From positions 1-64,000 of the forward strand of contig DATMPC010000034.1 of the NCBI GenBank assembly GCA_035567895.1: a stretch of 64,000 bases of DNA, read 5' to 3'. Positions 46,777-55,802 of the stretch are shown piece by piece (position 1 is the stretch's first letter; every line of letters starts with the position of its first letter). The translations under genes were made by a program, and so were the position numbers. Source of the DNA: Terriglobales bacterium. Lineage in GTDB: Bacteria > Acidobacteriota > Terriglobia > Terriglobales > Acidobacteriaceae. The notes beneath the pieces are model-generated. The model made no database searches and was not told where the DNA came from. It worked only from the letters and a program-made list of their open reading frames with translations.

Positions 46777-47649
46777 TCAGGTGCTCTCGAGACATATCTG
46801 AACAAAGTTCCTTACCAGAGCGGATTCGTGCAGTCTGTGCCAAGCGACGCCTACGTCCCATTCAGCTTCGCGGCTGCGAATTTCGCCGAACCTCACGCCG
46901 GTCACGTGCATTTCCTTTGCTGAGCGCGGCACTAGAGAGACGCCCATTCCGGCTCGCACCAGGTTGAGGAGTGTGAACGTATCGCGCGCTTCCTGCACGA
47001 TGCGCGGGCTGAAGCCTGCGCTTCCGCATAGCCGAATGCAGTGATCGTAGTAGGTGGTCGATACTTCACGGCCGATCATGATGAAGGGCTGGTGGCGAAT
47101 CCTCTCCAGCGTAAGCATGCCGCGGAAACTGCTGGAGACGGCGATCGTCAATTGCTCCTTGAGAACCTTCTTCACCACCAGCTGAGGGTGACGAATGGGG
47201 AGGCGAAGAAATCCCACGTCTACTTCGCCCGCGAGCAGCGCATCGATTTGTCCAGGCGTGGACATGTCGCCTATCTGGATCTCGACTCGCGGATGCGCTT
47301 CGCGAAATTTCCTCAGAGCAGGCGGCACGAGGCTATGAACGGTCGCGATGCCAACCGCGATCCGGAGCTTTCCCGCCTCACCACGAACTGCGGCCCGGGC
47401 GGCTTCAAATAGCGAGTCCAGGTCGCGGAGAACACGGCGACCTTCGCCGTAGAGCAGCGATCCGGCGGGGGTGAGACGAACGTCGCGGCGATTGCGCACG
47501 AGCAGAGGACCACCGACTTTCTCTTCCAAACCTTTGATCTGCTTGCTCAGCGCCGGCTGCGAGATGTGCAGGAGATTCGCGGAGCGGCCAAAGTGCAACT
47601 GTTCAGCTAACACCAGAAAAGACCGGAGTTCTCGATCTTCGAGGCTCAT
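46777..47649 (-). CDS. LysR-family transcriptional regulator
   Basis: About 290 residues from MSLEDRELRSFLVLAEQLHF. The N-terminal winged helix is clear (RSANLLHISQPALSKQIKGL, LLVRNRRDVRLTPAGSLL), followed by the periplasmic-binding-protein-like effector domain. It is divergent from the SemiSWEET-nucleotidase gene (100 bp between starts), the usual layout in which a LysR protein regulates its neighbour. A TTGGAA-N6-TTCCAA site lies between them. Confidence 0.93.
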   Translation of the reverse strand: MSLEDRELRSFLVLAEQLHFGRSANLLHISQPALSKQIKGLEEKVGGPLLVRNRRDVRLTPAGSLLYGEGRRVLRDLDSLFEAARAAVRGEAGKLRIAVGIATVHSLVPPALRKFREAHPRVEIQIGDMSTPGQIDALLAGEVDVGFLRLPIRHPQLVVKKVLKEQLTIAVSSSFRGMLTLERIRHQPFIMIGREVSTTYYDHCIRLCGSAGFSPRIVQEARDTFTLLNLVRAGMGVSLVPRSAKEMHVTGVRFGEIRSREAEWDVGVAWHRLHESALVRNFVQICLEST

Positions 47650-47683
47650 AACCATTAGTTATCACAGGCGGCATGAAGTTTCA

Positions 47684-47701
47684 TTGGAATAATCGTTCCA
47701 A
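47684..47701. promoter_or_regulatory. Candidate LysR operator
   Basis: Inverted repeat TTGGAA-N6-TTCCAA, with TAATCG as the spacer, in the divergent gap between the LysR gene and the SemiSWEET-nucleotidase gene. Position and symmetry only. Confidence 0.5.
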
Positions 47702-47748
47702 AAGAGACTCTAATTGTTAGTTGAGATGTCTACTGAGGTGAGTCGAGC

Positions 47749-48645
47749 ATGAGCGTTACGGGCGTCATTGGATTTATCGGCACAGTTGCAGCGTTGTGCA
47801 CAACAGGAGCGTTCGTTCCACAAATCCTGAAGATCAGGAAGCAAGGCGGGAAGGACGTCTCAGTCTCGATGCTCGTCGTGTATCTGGTTGGCGTGCTGTT
47901 ATGGCTGATCTACGGGCTGATGTTTCACGCCCGCGCTGTAATTTGGGCAAACGTAGTCGCGACGATTTTGGTAAGCATTGCGCTAGTTCTCAAACTTACG
48001 TGGAGAGAGAACGCGGCTAACCATCGTTGGAGCGGCCGTCGTTTGCGAATTGCCGTGGATATGGATGAGGTAATAGCCGACGCCCTGACACGACACCTCA
48101 GCCTCTATAACGGCGCGACAGGCGAGAACCTCACTCCCGAGTTGATTCGGGAGGTGGGACTGGAAGCGGCGGTACCGCCGAAACATCGCGCCGTTTTTGA
48201 GGGTCTACCGCACGAGGATGGATTTTTCGACAATCTCGAGGTCATCCCGAACAGCCAACGCTCTCTCCAGATGTTGTCGTCAGAGTTCGATATTTTTATT
48301 ACTACCGCAGCTATGGAAGTGCCGCGATCTTTTGACGCGAAGTTCCGCTGGCTGCGCGAGCATTTTCCATTTATTCCCACGAGCAACATCGTGTTCTGCG
48401 GCGACAAGGAGATCATTGACGCCGATTACCTCATCGATGACCGCTCGCGTCATTTCGCCCGCTTCCGCGGAACCGGAATTCTTTTCACCGCTCCTCATAA
48501 TGCCCGGGAAGGTGCCAGGCTTCGTGCCAACGATTGGGATGAGGTGTTGGGGATGTTGATGAAGAAGCCCGCAGCACTCGGCATTCAGCACTCGGCCCAA
48601 ATCAACATCAATACCGAAGAACAGGAGCTGGCGGTCAGCAATTAG
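47749..48645 (+). CDS. SemiSWEET-type transporter fused to a 5'-nucleotidase (NT5C/HAD) domain
   Basis: 298 residues in one uninterrupted frame. Residues 1-85 form three hydrophobic helices with the PQ-loop motif (FVPQILKIRKQGGKDVSVSM, Pro24-Gln25), the signature of SemiSWEET sugar transporters. Residues about 98-285 form a HAD-type 5'(3')-deoxyribonucleotidase: motif I is VDMDEVIAD (Asp104, Asp106), followed by FFDNLEVIPNSQRSLQMLSS and the acidic motif FCGDKEIIDADYLIDD. I know the two domains only as separate proteins. A fused chain suggests transport coupled to dephosphorylation of a nucleotide or sugar phosphate at the membrane. Divergent from a LysR gene that probably controls it. Confidence 0.85.
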   Translation: MSVTGVIGFIGTVAALCTTGAFVPQILKIRKQGGKDVSVSMLVVYLVGVLLWLIYGLMFHARAVIWANVVATILVSIALVLKLTWRENAANHRWSGRRLRIAVDMDEVIADALTRHLSLYNGATGENLTPELIREVGLEAAVPPKHRAVFEGLPHEDGFFDNLEVIPNSQRSLQMLSSEFDIFITTAAMEVPRSFDAKFRWLREHFPFIPTSNIVFCGDKEIIDADYLIDDRSRHFARFRGTGILFTAPHNAREGARLRANDWDEVLGMLMKKPAALGIQHSAQININTEEQELAVSN

Positions 48646-48653
48646 AAGCGGAG

Positions 48654-49253
48654 TCAACGCGATTTGCGGGCTCGCACTTCGGTTTCCAAGTAATCGTTGA
48701 GATGAGCTTGAACTTCGCCAAGCGCATGATGGTTGCGTTCGAGCCGGCTAATCATAAGCGCTCCCTCTAGTGAAGAGATGATGAGAGTCGCCACTTTCTT
48801 CGGCGACGTGCTTTTTCGAATCTCGCCCTTCTTAATGCCGGCCGCAGCGATCGTACTTAATCGGCTTTGCCATTGACGCAGGGCCTGGAGCGCGCGTTCC
48901 CGCATCAACGGACTGCCGTCGTCGGCTTCGACCGCGGTGTTCAGTAGTGGACACCCTCCGGGTACGGGGGAACGCCGCTCGACAAAGTTCGTTACGAACC
49001 GCTTCAGCCGCTCGACGCTGTTGGGAACCGAGTCCAGGTCATGCATCCGGGCATCAGTAGCAGCCTGCCAGGCATAATCGAAGGCCTCGGCAGCCACCTC
49101 GTCCTTGCTCGAGAAGTGGCGATAAATCCCACCCTTTTCCAGGCCGGTGGCCTCCATCAAATCGGCCATTGAGCTGCCGGCAAAACCCTGCTTGTTAAAC
49201 AAAGCTGCCGCCTCCTTAACGATTCTTTGCCTGGTTTCGTCGCCCTTAGACAT
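48654..49253 (-). CDS. TetR-family repressor
   Basis: 199 residues. The DNA-binding helix-turn-helix is MSKGDETRQRIVKEAAALFN with GFAGSSMADLMEATGLEKGG and IYRHFSSKDEVAAEAF following. The ligand domain resembles the AcrR/TetR_C_6 group. It is divergent from the MFS exporter gene over 121 bp that carry two similar palindromes (49282-49297, 49326-49343), the expected operators. Probably represses the exporter and itself, and is released by a drug-like ligand. Confidence 0.94.
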   Translation of the reverse strand: MSKGDETRQRIVKEAAALFNKQGFAGSSMADLMEATGLEKGGIYRHFSSKDEVAAEAFDYAWQAATDARMHDLDSVPNSVERLKRFVTNFVERRSPVPGGCPLLNTAVEADDGSPLMRERALQALRQWQSRLSTIAAAGIKKGEIRKSTSPKKVATLIISSLEGALMISRLERNHHALGEVQAHLNDYLETEVRARKSR

Positions 49254-49281
49254 AACTGACCCTTTTCTTCAGATGCGAATT

Positions 49282-49297
49282 GGGACCGAATGGTCCC
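49282..49297. promoter_or_regulatory. TetR operator candidate 1
   Basis: Palindrome GGGACCGAATGGTCCC, 29 bp upstream of the TetR start codon. It shares GACC-N4-GGTC with the second site. Confidence 0.72.
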
Positions 49298-49325
49298 TTT
49301 TATTGTAGTCTATCAAAAATTCAAT

Positions 49326-49343
49326 TGCGACCAACTGGTCGCA
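49326..49343. promoter_or_regulatory. TetR operator candidate 2
   Basis: Palindrome TGCGACCAACTGGTCGCA, 44 bp after the first site (start to start) and 31 bp upstream of the exporter start. Common core GACC-N4-GGTC. Confidence 0.72.
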
Positions 49344-49374
49344 TAGGGCATCCATCTCCGGGACGAGTAAGACC

Positions 49375-50988
49375 ATGGCCGCTCCCGCAGCGCAAATCAG
49401 TTTCGAAACGATTCCGCCTCCGCAGCAACGCACCGTAAATCCCTGGATCATCGCGATTACCGTGACGTTGGCTACGTTCATGGAGTTGCTCGACACTGCG
49501 ATCGCCAACGTGTCGTTGCCGCACATCGCCGGCGGACTTGCCACCAGCTATGACGAAAGCACGTGGGTCCTCACCAGCTATCTCGTATCCAATGCGGTTG
49601 TATTACCGCTTAGTGCCTGGTTGAGCCGCGTGTTTGGCCGCAAGAACTACTACATGGCTTGCGTGGCGATGTTTACGGTGAGTTCGCTGATGTGCGGCCT
49701 GGCGCCGAGTTTGGGATTGCTGATCTTCTTCAGAGTTCTGCAGGGAATCGGCGGCGGCGGGCTCGCGCCGGTTGAGCAGGCGATTCTCGTGGATACCTTC
49801 CCCGCTAGCAAGCGCGCCGCAGCGTTTGCCCTCTACAGCATGGCAATTGTCACTGCGCCGGCAATCGGTCCTCCCCTGGGAGGCTGGATCACCGACAGCT
49901 TTTCGTGGCGCTGGGTGTTCTTCATCAACGTTCCGATTGGAATCGTGTCGCTGCTTCTCAGCAGCCGCATCATTTCTGATCCACCGGAGTTCAAGCGGGA
50001 AGTCGAGGCCGCGCGAAAAGCCGGCAAGCTGAAAATCGATTACGTCGGGATTTCACTCATTGCCATCGGATTTGCGTTCCTCGAGGTGGTCCTCGATCGC
50101 GGCCAGAGAGAAGATTGGTTTGAAAGCCGTTTCATCGTGACATTCTTCACCATAGCGATTGCTGCGCTGGTCTTCGCCATCTTCTGGGAGTTGCGTCATC
50201 CAGATCCGGTCGTCGAAATCAGTTTGCTCAAAGAGCGCAATTTCGCGATCGCCAACATCTACTACTTTCTCTTTGGATTTGTCCTTTTCGGCTCGACCGT
50301 ACTCATCCCGCAGATGCTGCAGTCTCTCTACGGATACACCGCCACCGATGCTGGATTGGTACTCGGGCCGGGAGCAATGGTGATCGTGATCATGGCTCCG
50401 GTAGTGGTTAAGCTCGTCGAGCGTATCCCTGTTTCCTGGCTGATCGGTTTGGGATTCACGATCCTCGGCGGCGCCATGTGGTACTACGCGAGCTTCAATC
50501 TCGCGACCGATTACGCGCATGAATCACTGGCTCGGATAGTCCAGGGATTCGGCATAGCGCTGCTATTTGTACCGACCAGCCAGTTGGCATATTCGTACTT
50601 GCCCAAGAGCAAGAACAATAAGGCGTCAAGTTTGACCAACCTGTTTCGCAATCAGGGCGGCAGCTTCGGCATTGCCTTTGTGACGACCATTCTGGAACGG
50701 CGGACTCAGTTTCATCGCACTGTCATCGCGTCGCACGTCACCAGTTCGGACCTCAGCCTGAAGGCCACTCTCAGCGGTCTTACGAGCCAGCTCATGCAGC
50801 ACGGCCTCTCTGCCGCCGACGCCGCATCGCACGCTCTCGCTCAGGTGGAGGCGTTGATCCAACGTCAGGCTGCAATCTATGCGTTTCTTGATTGCTTCTG
50901 GCTGCTCGGCGTCGTCGCATTTTGCGGGCCTGTGCTGGCTCTCTTCATCCGCAAGTTTAGACAGGGTGGGGGTGGGGCGACCCATTAA
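49375..50988 (+). CDS. Major facilitator drug exporter, DHA2 (EmrB/QacA) family
   Basis: 537 residues with about 14 transmembrane helices, the DHA2 count. WIIAITVTLATFMELLDTAI and NVSLPHIAGGLATSYDESTW open the family; the motif A-like WLSRVFGRKNYYM and motif C-like PAIGPPLGGWITDSFSWRWV are clear. Exports drugs by proton antiport. No EmrA-type membrane-fusion or outer-membrane gene adjoins it, so it works alone or with proteins encoded elsewhere. Expression is probably controlled by the divergent TetR. A GC-rich inverted repeat begins at its stop codon. Confidence 0.94.
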   Translation: MAAPAAQISFETIPPPQQRTVNPWIIAITVTLATFMELLDTAIANVSLPHIAGGLATSYDESTWVLTSYLVSNAVVLPLSAWLSRVFGRKNYYMACVAMFTVSSLMCGLAPSLGLLIFFRVLQGIGGGGLAPVEQAILVDTFPASKRAAAFALYSMAIVTAPAIGPPLGGWITDSFSWRWVFFINVPIGIVSLLLSSRIISDPPEFKREVEAARKAGKLKIDYVGISLIAIGFAFLEVVLDRGQREDWFESRFIVTFFTIAIAALVFAIFWELRHPDPVVEISLLKERNFAIANIYYFLFGFVLFGSTVLIPQMLQSLYGYTATDAGLVLGPGAMVIVIMAPVVVKLVERIPVSWLIGLGFTILGGAMWYYASFNLATDYAHESLARIVQGFGIALLFVPTSQLAYSYLPKSKNNKASSLTNLFRNQGGSFGIAFVTTILERRTQFHRTVIASHVTSSDLSLKATLSGLTSQLMQHGLSAADAASHALAQVEALIQRQAAIYAFLDCFWLLGVVAFCGPVLALFIRKFRQGGGGATH

Positions 50989-51088
50989 GGCGGTAGCGGC
51001 GGCGGTAGCCGCTGGGTCAGTGCTCCTGTGTTTCATGGCATCACGCACTCATAGTGCGCGCCCAGCGGCTCCCGCCGCCGCTACCGCC
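50989..51088. repeat. Long GC-rich inverted repeat after the exporter gene
   Basis: 28-bp arms GGCGGTAGCGGCGGCGGTAG... (50989-51016) and its complement (51061-51088) with one mismatch. The inner loop carries a further CACT-AT-AGTG palindrome. It starts exactly after the stop codon of the exporter gene and could end that transcript. Confidence 0.85.
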
Positions 51089-51269
51089 CTCTCAGCCTGC
51101 CGCCTCATTCTTGACACCCCCACTTAACAATCCTTATTCTTAAGTTTTGCCCTGCTGGTCGTATTCTGTGCTGTGGGCTCCTGCGCGAGCCGGCAACCTG
51201 CGTGGAGTCGGAAGTCCGACGTTTCGGAACGCCTTCCACGAAGATCGAAAAGCCTAGGGTGAGCTGGCG

Positions 51270-51818
51270 ATGTTCATCAGTCTTCAAGAGCTGGAAGTAA
51301 GAGAAGTCGAGTTCTCTCAGCAACTTGCACCGGGAACGGTCGATTTGCTGCCGGACCTTCGGCAATCTGGTGTCCTCAAAACCAAGGGGCGGGCGGAGCT
51401 GCTGGCTGAGCATCGCGGCGGCAAGAATATCGTCAAGGACATCCGCGTTCTGGGCGATTTTTCGACCGAGGTTGAGGCTCGCTGCGCGCGTTGTGTCGAA
51501 CCGGTTCCGACCAAAGTTGGAGGCGACTTCGATCTGCTCTATCGCCCGCTGGGAGTCGATGCTGGCAAGGACGAGCGCTCCATCTCTGAGGCTGAGACCG
51601 AGATCGGGTACTACTCAGGCAACGGCATTGAGCTCGAAGACGTTCTGCGCGAGCAGGTTCTTCTGGCACTACCGGCGAAGATCGTTTGCCGCGAGAGCTG
51701 CCGCGGGCTCTGTCCCAGATGCGGAAAGAATTTGAATGTCGAGTCATGCGACTGCGAAGAACAGTCGCCTGATCCGCGGTGGGCCGCGCTGGCCGACCTC
51801 AAGAACAAGTTGAAATAA
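51270..51818 (+). CDS. yceD: YceD/DUF177 family protein
   Basis: 182 residues. DUF177 proteins lie upstream of rpmF across bacteria and are linked to 23S rRNA metabolism. Here the Cys-rich zinc-ribbon-like end is clear: CRESCRGLCPRCGKNL followed by ESCDCEE, and an earlier Cys pair in VEARCARCVEPV. Start ATG 51270. It begins the yceD-rpmF-plsX operon (51 bp then 21 bp spacings). Confidence 0.9.
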   Translation: MFISLQELEVREVEFSQQLAPGTVDLLPDLRQSGVLKTKGRAELLAEHRGGKNIVKDIRVLGDFSTEVEARCARCVEPVPTKVGGDFDLLYRPLGVDAGKDERSISEAETEIGYYSGNGIELEDVLREQVLLALPAKIVCRESCRGLCPRCGKNLNVESCDCEEQSPDPRWAALADLKNKLK

Positions 51819-51868
51819 ATTCTGTGCGTGCCCGCCTCGCGGATACGCCGAAGTAAGGAAACGATTCA

Positions 51869-52054
51869 ATGCCTAATCCAAAACGGCGGCACTCCAAAGC
51901 TCGTACCGGACGTCGCCGCGCTCACGACTTTCTCACACCGCACTCACTCTCAGAGTGTCCCAACTGTCACGAGAAGAAGATGCCGCACCGTGCGTGTCCC
52001 AAATGTGGACACTACAAGGGCCGCGAGGTTCTCGACACCGAAAAGGCCAGCTAG
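51869..52054 (+). CDS. rpmF: 50S ribosomal protein L32
   Basis: 61 residues. The basic N-terminus MPNPKRRHSKARTGRRRAHD is diagnostic, and the four-Cys zinc motif is intact (CPNC ... CPKC), the zinc-binding (C+) form. A ribosome binding site (TAAGGAA) lies 8 nt upstream. Between yceD and plsX, the usual order. Confidence 0.97.
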   Translation: MPNPKRRHSKARTGRRRAHDFLTPHSLSECPNCHEKKMPHRACPKCGHYKGREVLDTEKAS

Positions 52055-52075
52055 GTTACAATCGCCCTTCCGCGA

Positions 52076-53146
52076 ATGCCAACCATAATCGCAGTCGATG
52101 CGATGGGCTCCGACCGGGCTCCCAAGCCCGAAGTGGAAGGGGCGATTCTCGCCTGTCGTCATTACGACGTTCAAGTGCTCCTCGTCGGCCGCGAAGCCGA
52201 GATTCGCGAAGAGCTCAAGCGCGAGATCGAGAAGCATCCCACCGTCAAGAATTTGCCGATCGATGTAGTTCACGCCACGGAAGTGATCGGCATGGGTGAG
52301 AAGGCGGCCACAGCTGTGCGCAGCAAGCGTGATTCTTCCATGCGGGTGGGACTGCGACTGGTGCGCGAAGGGCGCGCCGCGGGATTCGTTACCGCCGGCA
52401 ACACCGGGGCCGCGATGGCTACAGCCAAGATGGTGCTCGGAGCTCTGCCTGGCGTTGATCGTCCGGCGCTCGCCGCGGTGTTTCCCACCTCGGCAGGCAA
52501 AGCCGCCATCCTTCTCGATGTCGGCGCCAATGTCGATTGCAAGCCACATAACCTCGAGCAATTCGCGGTCATGGGCGAAATCTACTCGCGCAGTATCTTT
52601 GGCACACACCGGCCCAGAGTGGGACTGCTTTCCATCGGCGAAGAGGAAGGTAAAGGCAACGACCTTACGCGCGAAGCTTATGGACTCCTGCGGCAGCTGC
52701 CGCTGAACTTCGCCGGCAATGTGGAAGGACGCGACCTCTATAACGGCACAGTCGATGTCATCGTCTGCGACGGATTCATCGGCAACGTGGCGTTGAAGGT
52801 CTCGGAAGGCCTGGTCTCAACCGTGCGCTTTCTGTTGAAAGAATCGCTGAAATCGACAATCAGCTCCCAGGTTGGTTTCCTGCTCTCCCGCCGCGCCTTC
52901 GAAGATTTCAAGAAGCGCCTGGACTACGCCGAATATGGCGGCGCTCCTCTTTTGGGAATCAAGGGTATCTGCATCGTTGGACACGGGTCATCGAATTCCA
53001 ACGCGTTGAAGAACGCCATCCGCGTAGCCGCACAATCCGCGGAAACGAAGATCAACGACAAGATCGAAAAAGGCCTGAGCTCGCAGCGTCCCCGTCGCGA
53101 GCCCCTCCCGAGTCAGCCATTGGGAGCCGGCAGCGCTCCCGTTTAA
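52076..53146 (+). CDS. plsX: Phosphate acyltransferase
   Basis: Makes acyl-phosphate from acyl-ACP for phospholipid synthesis. 356 residues. [20 protein letters not shown] opens the family; [19 protein letters not shown] and VVFDGFIGN-like [19 protein letters not shown] are the conserved segments; [19 protein letters not shown] closes it. Follows rpmF by 21 bp. A fabH-fabD cluster, usual in other phyla, does not follow here. Confidence 0.97.
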   Translation: MPTIIAVDAMGSDRAPKPEVEGAILACRHYDVQVLLVGREAEIREELKREIEKHPTVKNLPIDVVHATEVIGMGEKAATAVRSKRDSSMRVGLRLVREGRAAGFVTAGNTGAAMATAKMVLGALPGVDRPALAAVFPTSAGKAAILLDVGANVDCKPHNLEQFAVMGEIYSRSIFGTHRPRVGLLSIGEEEGKGNDLTREAYGLLRQLPLNFAGNVEGRDLYNGTVDVIVCDGFIGNVALKVSEGLVSTVRFLLKESLKSTISSQVGFLLSRRAFEDFKKRLDYAEYGGAPLLGIKGICIVGHGSSNSNALKNAIRVAAQSAETKINDKIEKGLSSQRPRREPLPSQPLGAGSAPV

Positions 53147-53163
53147 GACTGTTTCTCTACAAT

Positions 53164-53610
53164 TCACTTCTTGGGTGTGATGTCACTCACCGGTAGATCC
53201 CAGTGAGCCAGGAGAATCTCGAAGCGTCTGGCTTCTTCGCGCTTATAGGTCACCTGATCCGGCCAAAGCTGCTTGATATCTGATTCATCGTCGGGATCCG
53301 ACGTGGTGGCCACCGTAGAGTTCTTGAACTTGATGGTTACGCGATAATCCCAGCGTGCATCCTCGGTCATGTGGTTGGCTGGAGTTTCAATTTTCACTGA
53401 GACCATCCGACCTTTTTCAACACTCTTCTTGAGCAATGGATAGTGATTTTTCAGGAAAAGATCGAGGAACTCCTGCTGGTGTCCCCATTGCACTTTGTAG
53501 TAGTACTCCATGGTGTACGGCTGGTTAGCTCCGCCTTGGGGCGGAGCACCTTGGGTGAGCGCGGGAAGCGCGAGCACTGCAAACAAGAATGCAATGAGCG
53601 AATTCTTCAT
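53164..53610 (-). CDS. Small exported protein
   Basis: 148 residues from the ATG at 53610, which has CGGAGGAT 3-4 nt upstream and starts a signal peptide (MKNSLIAFLFAVLALPALTQ). The mature part holds NQPYTMEYYYKVQWGHQQEF and a NHYPLLKKSVEKGRMVSVKI strand-rich region; it looks like an alpha-beta (dimeric ferredoxin-like) fold but I do not recognise a family. Convergent with plsX, with a 17-bp gap. Confidence 0.7.
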   Translation of the reverse strand: MKNSLIAFLFAVLALPALTQGAPPQGGANQPYTMEYYYKVQWGHQQEFLDLFLKNHYPLLKKSVEKGRMVSVKIETPANHMTEDARWDYRVTIKFKNSTVATTSDPDDESDIKQLWPDQVTYKREEARRFEILLAHWDLPVSDITPKK

Positions 53611-53654
53611 CGATCCTCCGGTTGTGAGTGCATTGAATTCTAACGCGGACATAC

Positions 53655-54620
53655 ATGTTCACTTGCACTGACGCGGAACTCGAAGCCCTGCTGGATCCGG
53701 CGCAGGTGATCGCCGCAATCCGTGCAGCATTTGCCGGCGGCTTCGAGAAAGTCAGCATGCCTCAGCGCTTACATCTAGAGACGGAGACGGGCACGCTGCT
53801 CATCATGCCGTGTGCCACTGCGGACGACGATGTCTTTGGGCTCAAGATTGTTAGCGTAAGTCGTAAATCTCGTCCGGAAGGGCGTGTGAGAGCTTCCTAC
53901 ATGCTGCTCGACGCGAAGACGAGCAGGACCATCGCCGTTCTCGAGGCAAACTATTTGACTGACCTCAGGACGGCAGCAACCACCGTGATTGCTAGCGAAA
54001 TACTTGTGCGACCGGATGCGGTCACACTTGGCGTCTTCGGCACCGGACGCCAGGCTGAGGCACACCTGACGATGCTGTCGCTTTTGAGAAGGTTCCGGCG
54101 AATCCTGGTATCTGGAACAAGCGCGACAAAGACGGATGCTTTCGCGCAACGCATGCAGGAGCAATGCGGATGCGACATTGAAGCTACGGATGCCGAAACC
54201 TGTGCAGCCAGCTCAGATGTAATTTGCACTTGCACCAGTTCGGCTCAGCCGTTGTTTCGTGGAGACCTCATTCGACCGGGCACGCATTTGAACTTAATAG
54301 GAACATTTCAGGCTCACGCACGCGAAGTCGATTCTGTCCTCATCCGGAGCGCACGCGTTTTCGTCGACACGTATGAGGCAGCCTTGGCCGAGGCGGGAGA
54401 CATCCTCCTGCCGCTGCGCGCCGCAGAGATTGGGCGCGAGCACGTGTTGGGTGATCTGCATGAACTAGTAACCGGTGAGAAGCTTGGCCGCGCCAGCTCC
54501 GAAGACATAACGGTCTTCAAGAGTGTTGGTTGTGCTCTGGAGGATCTGGTCACCGCTAAGCTCGCTTTGCGAGCAATCGAGAGCCGCGCTGAGGCGACTG
54601 AAGAGAGCGCGACTTCATGA
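53655..54620 (+). CDS. Ornithine cyclodeaminase/mu-crystallin family protein
   Basis: 321 residues. VIAAIRAAFAGGFEKVSMPQ and LLIMPCATADDDVFGLKIVS form the substrate region; the Rossmann motif VTLGVFGTGRQAEAHLTML binds NAD(P); IRPGTHLNLIGTFQAHAREV and FVDTYEAALAEAGDILLPL follow. The family includes ornithine cyclodeaminase, L-alanine dehydrogenase and pyrroline/piperideine-2-carboxylate reductase; no residue lets me choose. It overlaps the downstream FAD oxidase gene by 4 bp (ATGA), so the two act together, probably in cyclic imino-acid or N-methyl amino-acid turnover. Confidence 0.86.
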   Translation: MFTCTDAELEALLDPAQVIAAIRAAFAGGFEKVSMPQRLHLETETGTLLIMPCATADDDVFGLKIVSVSRKSRPEGRVRASYMLLDAKTSRTIAVLEANYLTDLRTAATTVIASEILVRPDAVTLGVFGTGRQAEAHLTMLSLLRRFRRILVSGTSATKTDAFAQRMQEQCGCDIEATDAETCAASSDVICTCTSSAQPLFRGDLIRPGTHLNLIGTFQAHAREVDSVLIRSARVFVDTYEAALAEAGDILLPLRAAEIGREHVLGDLHELVTGEKLGRASSEDITVFKSVGCALEDLVTAKLALRAIESRAEATEESATS

Positions 54621-55771
54621 GAGCAGGCAACACCGATTTCGTGGTTATAGGCGCGGGAGTATTCGGCGTCTGGACGGCGCATGCGCTGCGCAGCCAAGGT
54701 CACTCCGTTATGCTGATTGATGCGCATGGTGCGGGGAACAATCGCTCAAGCTCGGGCGACGAATCTCGCATCATTCGCATGGGATATGGCGCAGACGCGC
54801 TATACACTCGCTGGGCTACCCGCTCGCTTCGACGTTGGAGGGCATTGTTTCATGCAACCGGCCAAACCCTGTTCGTAAATACAGGCGTCTTGTGGCTCAG
54901 CTCGGAGTTGGATCGCTACACTCAAGACCTCTTACGCACGCTTGCGACAGAAGGCATCCCGTACGAAGAGCTCTCGACAAGCGAGCTAACCGCCCGATTT
55001 CCGCAGATCAATGTCGATGACGTCGCGTTCGGAATCCTCGAGCCGGAAAGCGGTGTCCTGCTAGCACGTCGTGCAGTGCAGGCCGTGCTCGACGACGCGA
55101 TTCGATTGGGCGTGCAATATGCGATCGACGCTGTGGCTCCACTCCAATCCGCCAACGGGAATCTTGCGCATGTCCGAACCAGAAGCGGAGAGGACATTAG
55201 CGGAGGAACATTCGTGTTTTCGTGCGGTGCATGGCTGCCACAACTCTTTCCTGAGCTTTTGGGAAGCCGGATTTTTCCTACGCGGCAGGAAGTGTTCTAT
55301 TTCGGGACGCCGCCTGGAGCCCGCGGATTCAAGCCGCCGCGGATGCCAGTCTGGTTACACCATCAAGATGACATGTACGGACTGCCTGACATCGAAAATC
55401 GCGGGATAAAAGTTGCCAGCGACCGGCACGGGGAGCCCTTCGATCCTGAAACGGGCGATCGCACAGTCAGCGAAAGCGGAGAGCAAGAAGTTCGGGCGTA
55501 TCTTTGTCACAGATTCCCATGGCTCAAACGTGCGCCCTTAACTGAAACTCGCGTGTGCCAATACGAGAACACGTCGAATGGCGATTTTCTAATTGATCGC
55601 CATCCTGACATTGAGAACGTCTGGCTTGTCGGAGGAGGCTCCGGGCATGGATTCAAACACGGGCCGGCCGTCGGGGAATATTTAGTGGGAAGAATTCTCG
55701 AGACGACTCCTCCAGAGACTCGTTTTTTACTCATGCGAAAGCGGTTGGTGCAGCAAAGAACGGTCTATTGA
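54617..55771 (+). CDS. FAD-dependent oxidase of the sarcosine/pipecolate oxidase type
   Basis: 384 residues. The dinucleotide motif VIGAGVFGVWTAHALRSQGH is at the N-terminus, with SSSGDESRIIRMGYG (the SR(I/L) signature of monomeric sarcosine oxidases). Cys314 in TRVCQYENTSNGDFLID matches Cys315 of monomeric sarcosine oxidase, which carries covalent FAD, so covalent flavin is likely. VGGGSGHGFKHGPAVGEYL closes the family. It oxidises an N-methyl or cyclic amino acid to an imine, producing hydrogen peroxide. Coupled to the preceding reductase/cyclodeaminase by a 4-bp overlap. Confidence 0.88.
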   Translation: MRAGNTDFVVIGAGVFGVWTAHALRSQGHSVMLIDAHGAGNNRSSSGDESRIIRMGYGADALYTRWATRSLRRWRALFHATGQTLFVNTGVLWLSSELDRYTQDLLRTLATEGIPYEELSTSELTARFPQINVDDVAFGILEPESGVLLARRAVQAVLDDAIRLGVQYAIDAVAPLQSANGNLAHVRTRSGEDISGGTFVFSCGAWLPQLFPELLGSRIFPTRQEVFYFGTPPGARGFKPPRMPVWLHHQDDMYGLPDIENRGIKVASDRHGEPFDPETGDRTVSESGEQEVRAYLCHRFPWLKRAPLTETRVCQYENTSNGDFLIDRHPDIENVWLVGGGSGHGFKHGPAVGEYLVGRILETTPPETRFLLMRKRLVQQRTVY

Positions 55772-55802
55772 AAATCAATCGCAGGAGTTCGCGGAGAAGC
55801 GG

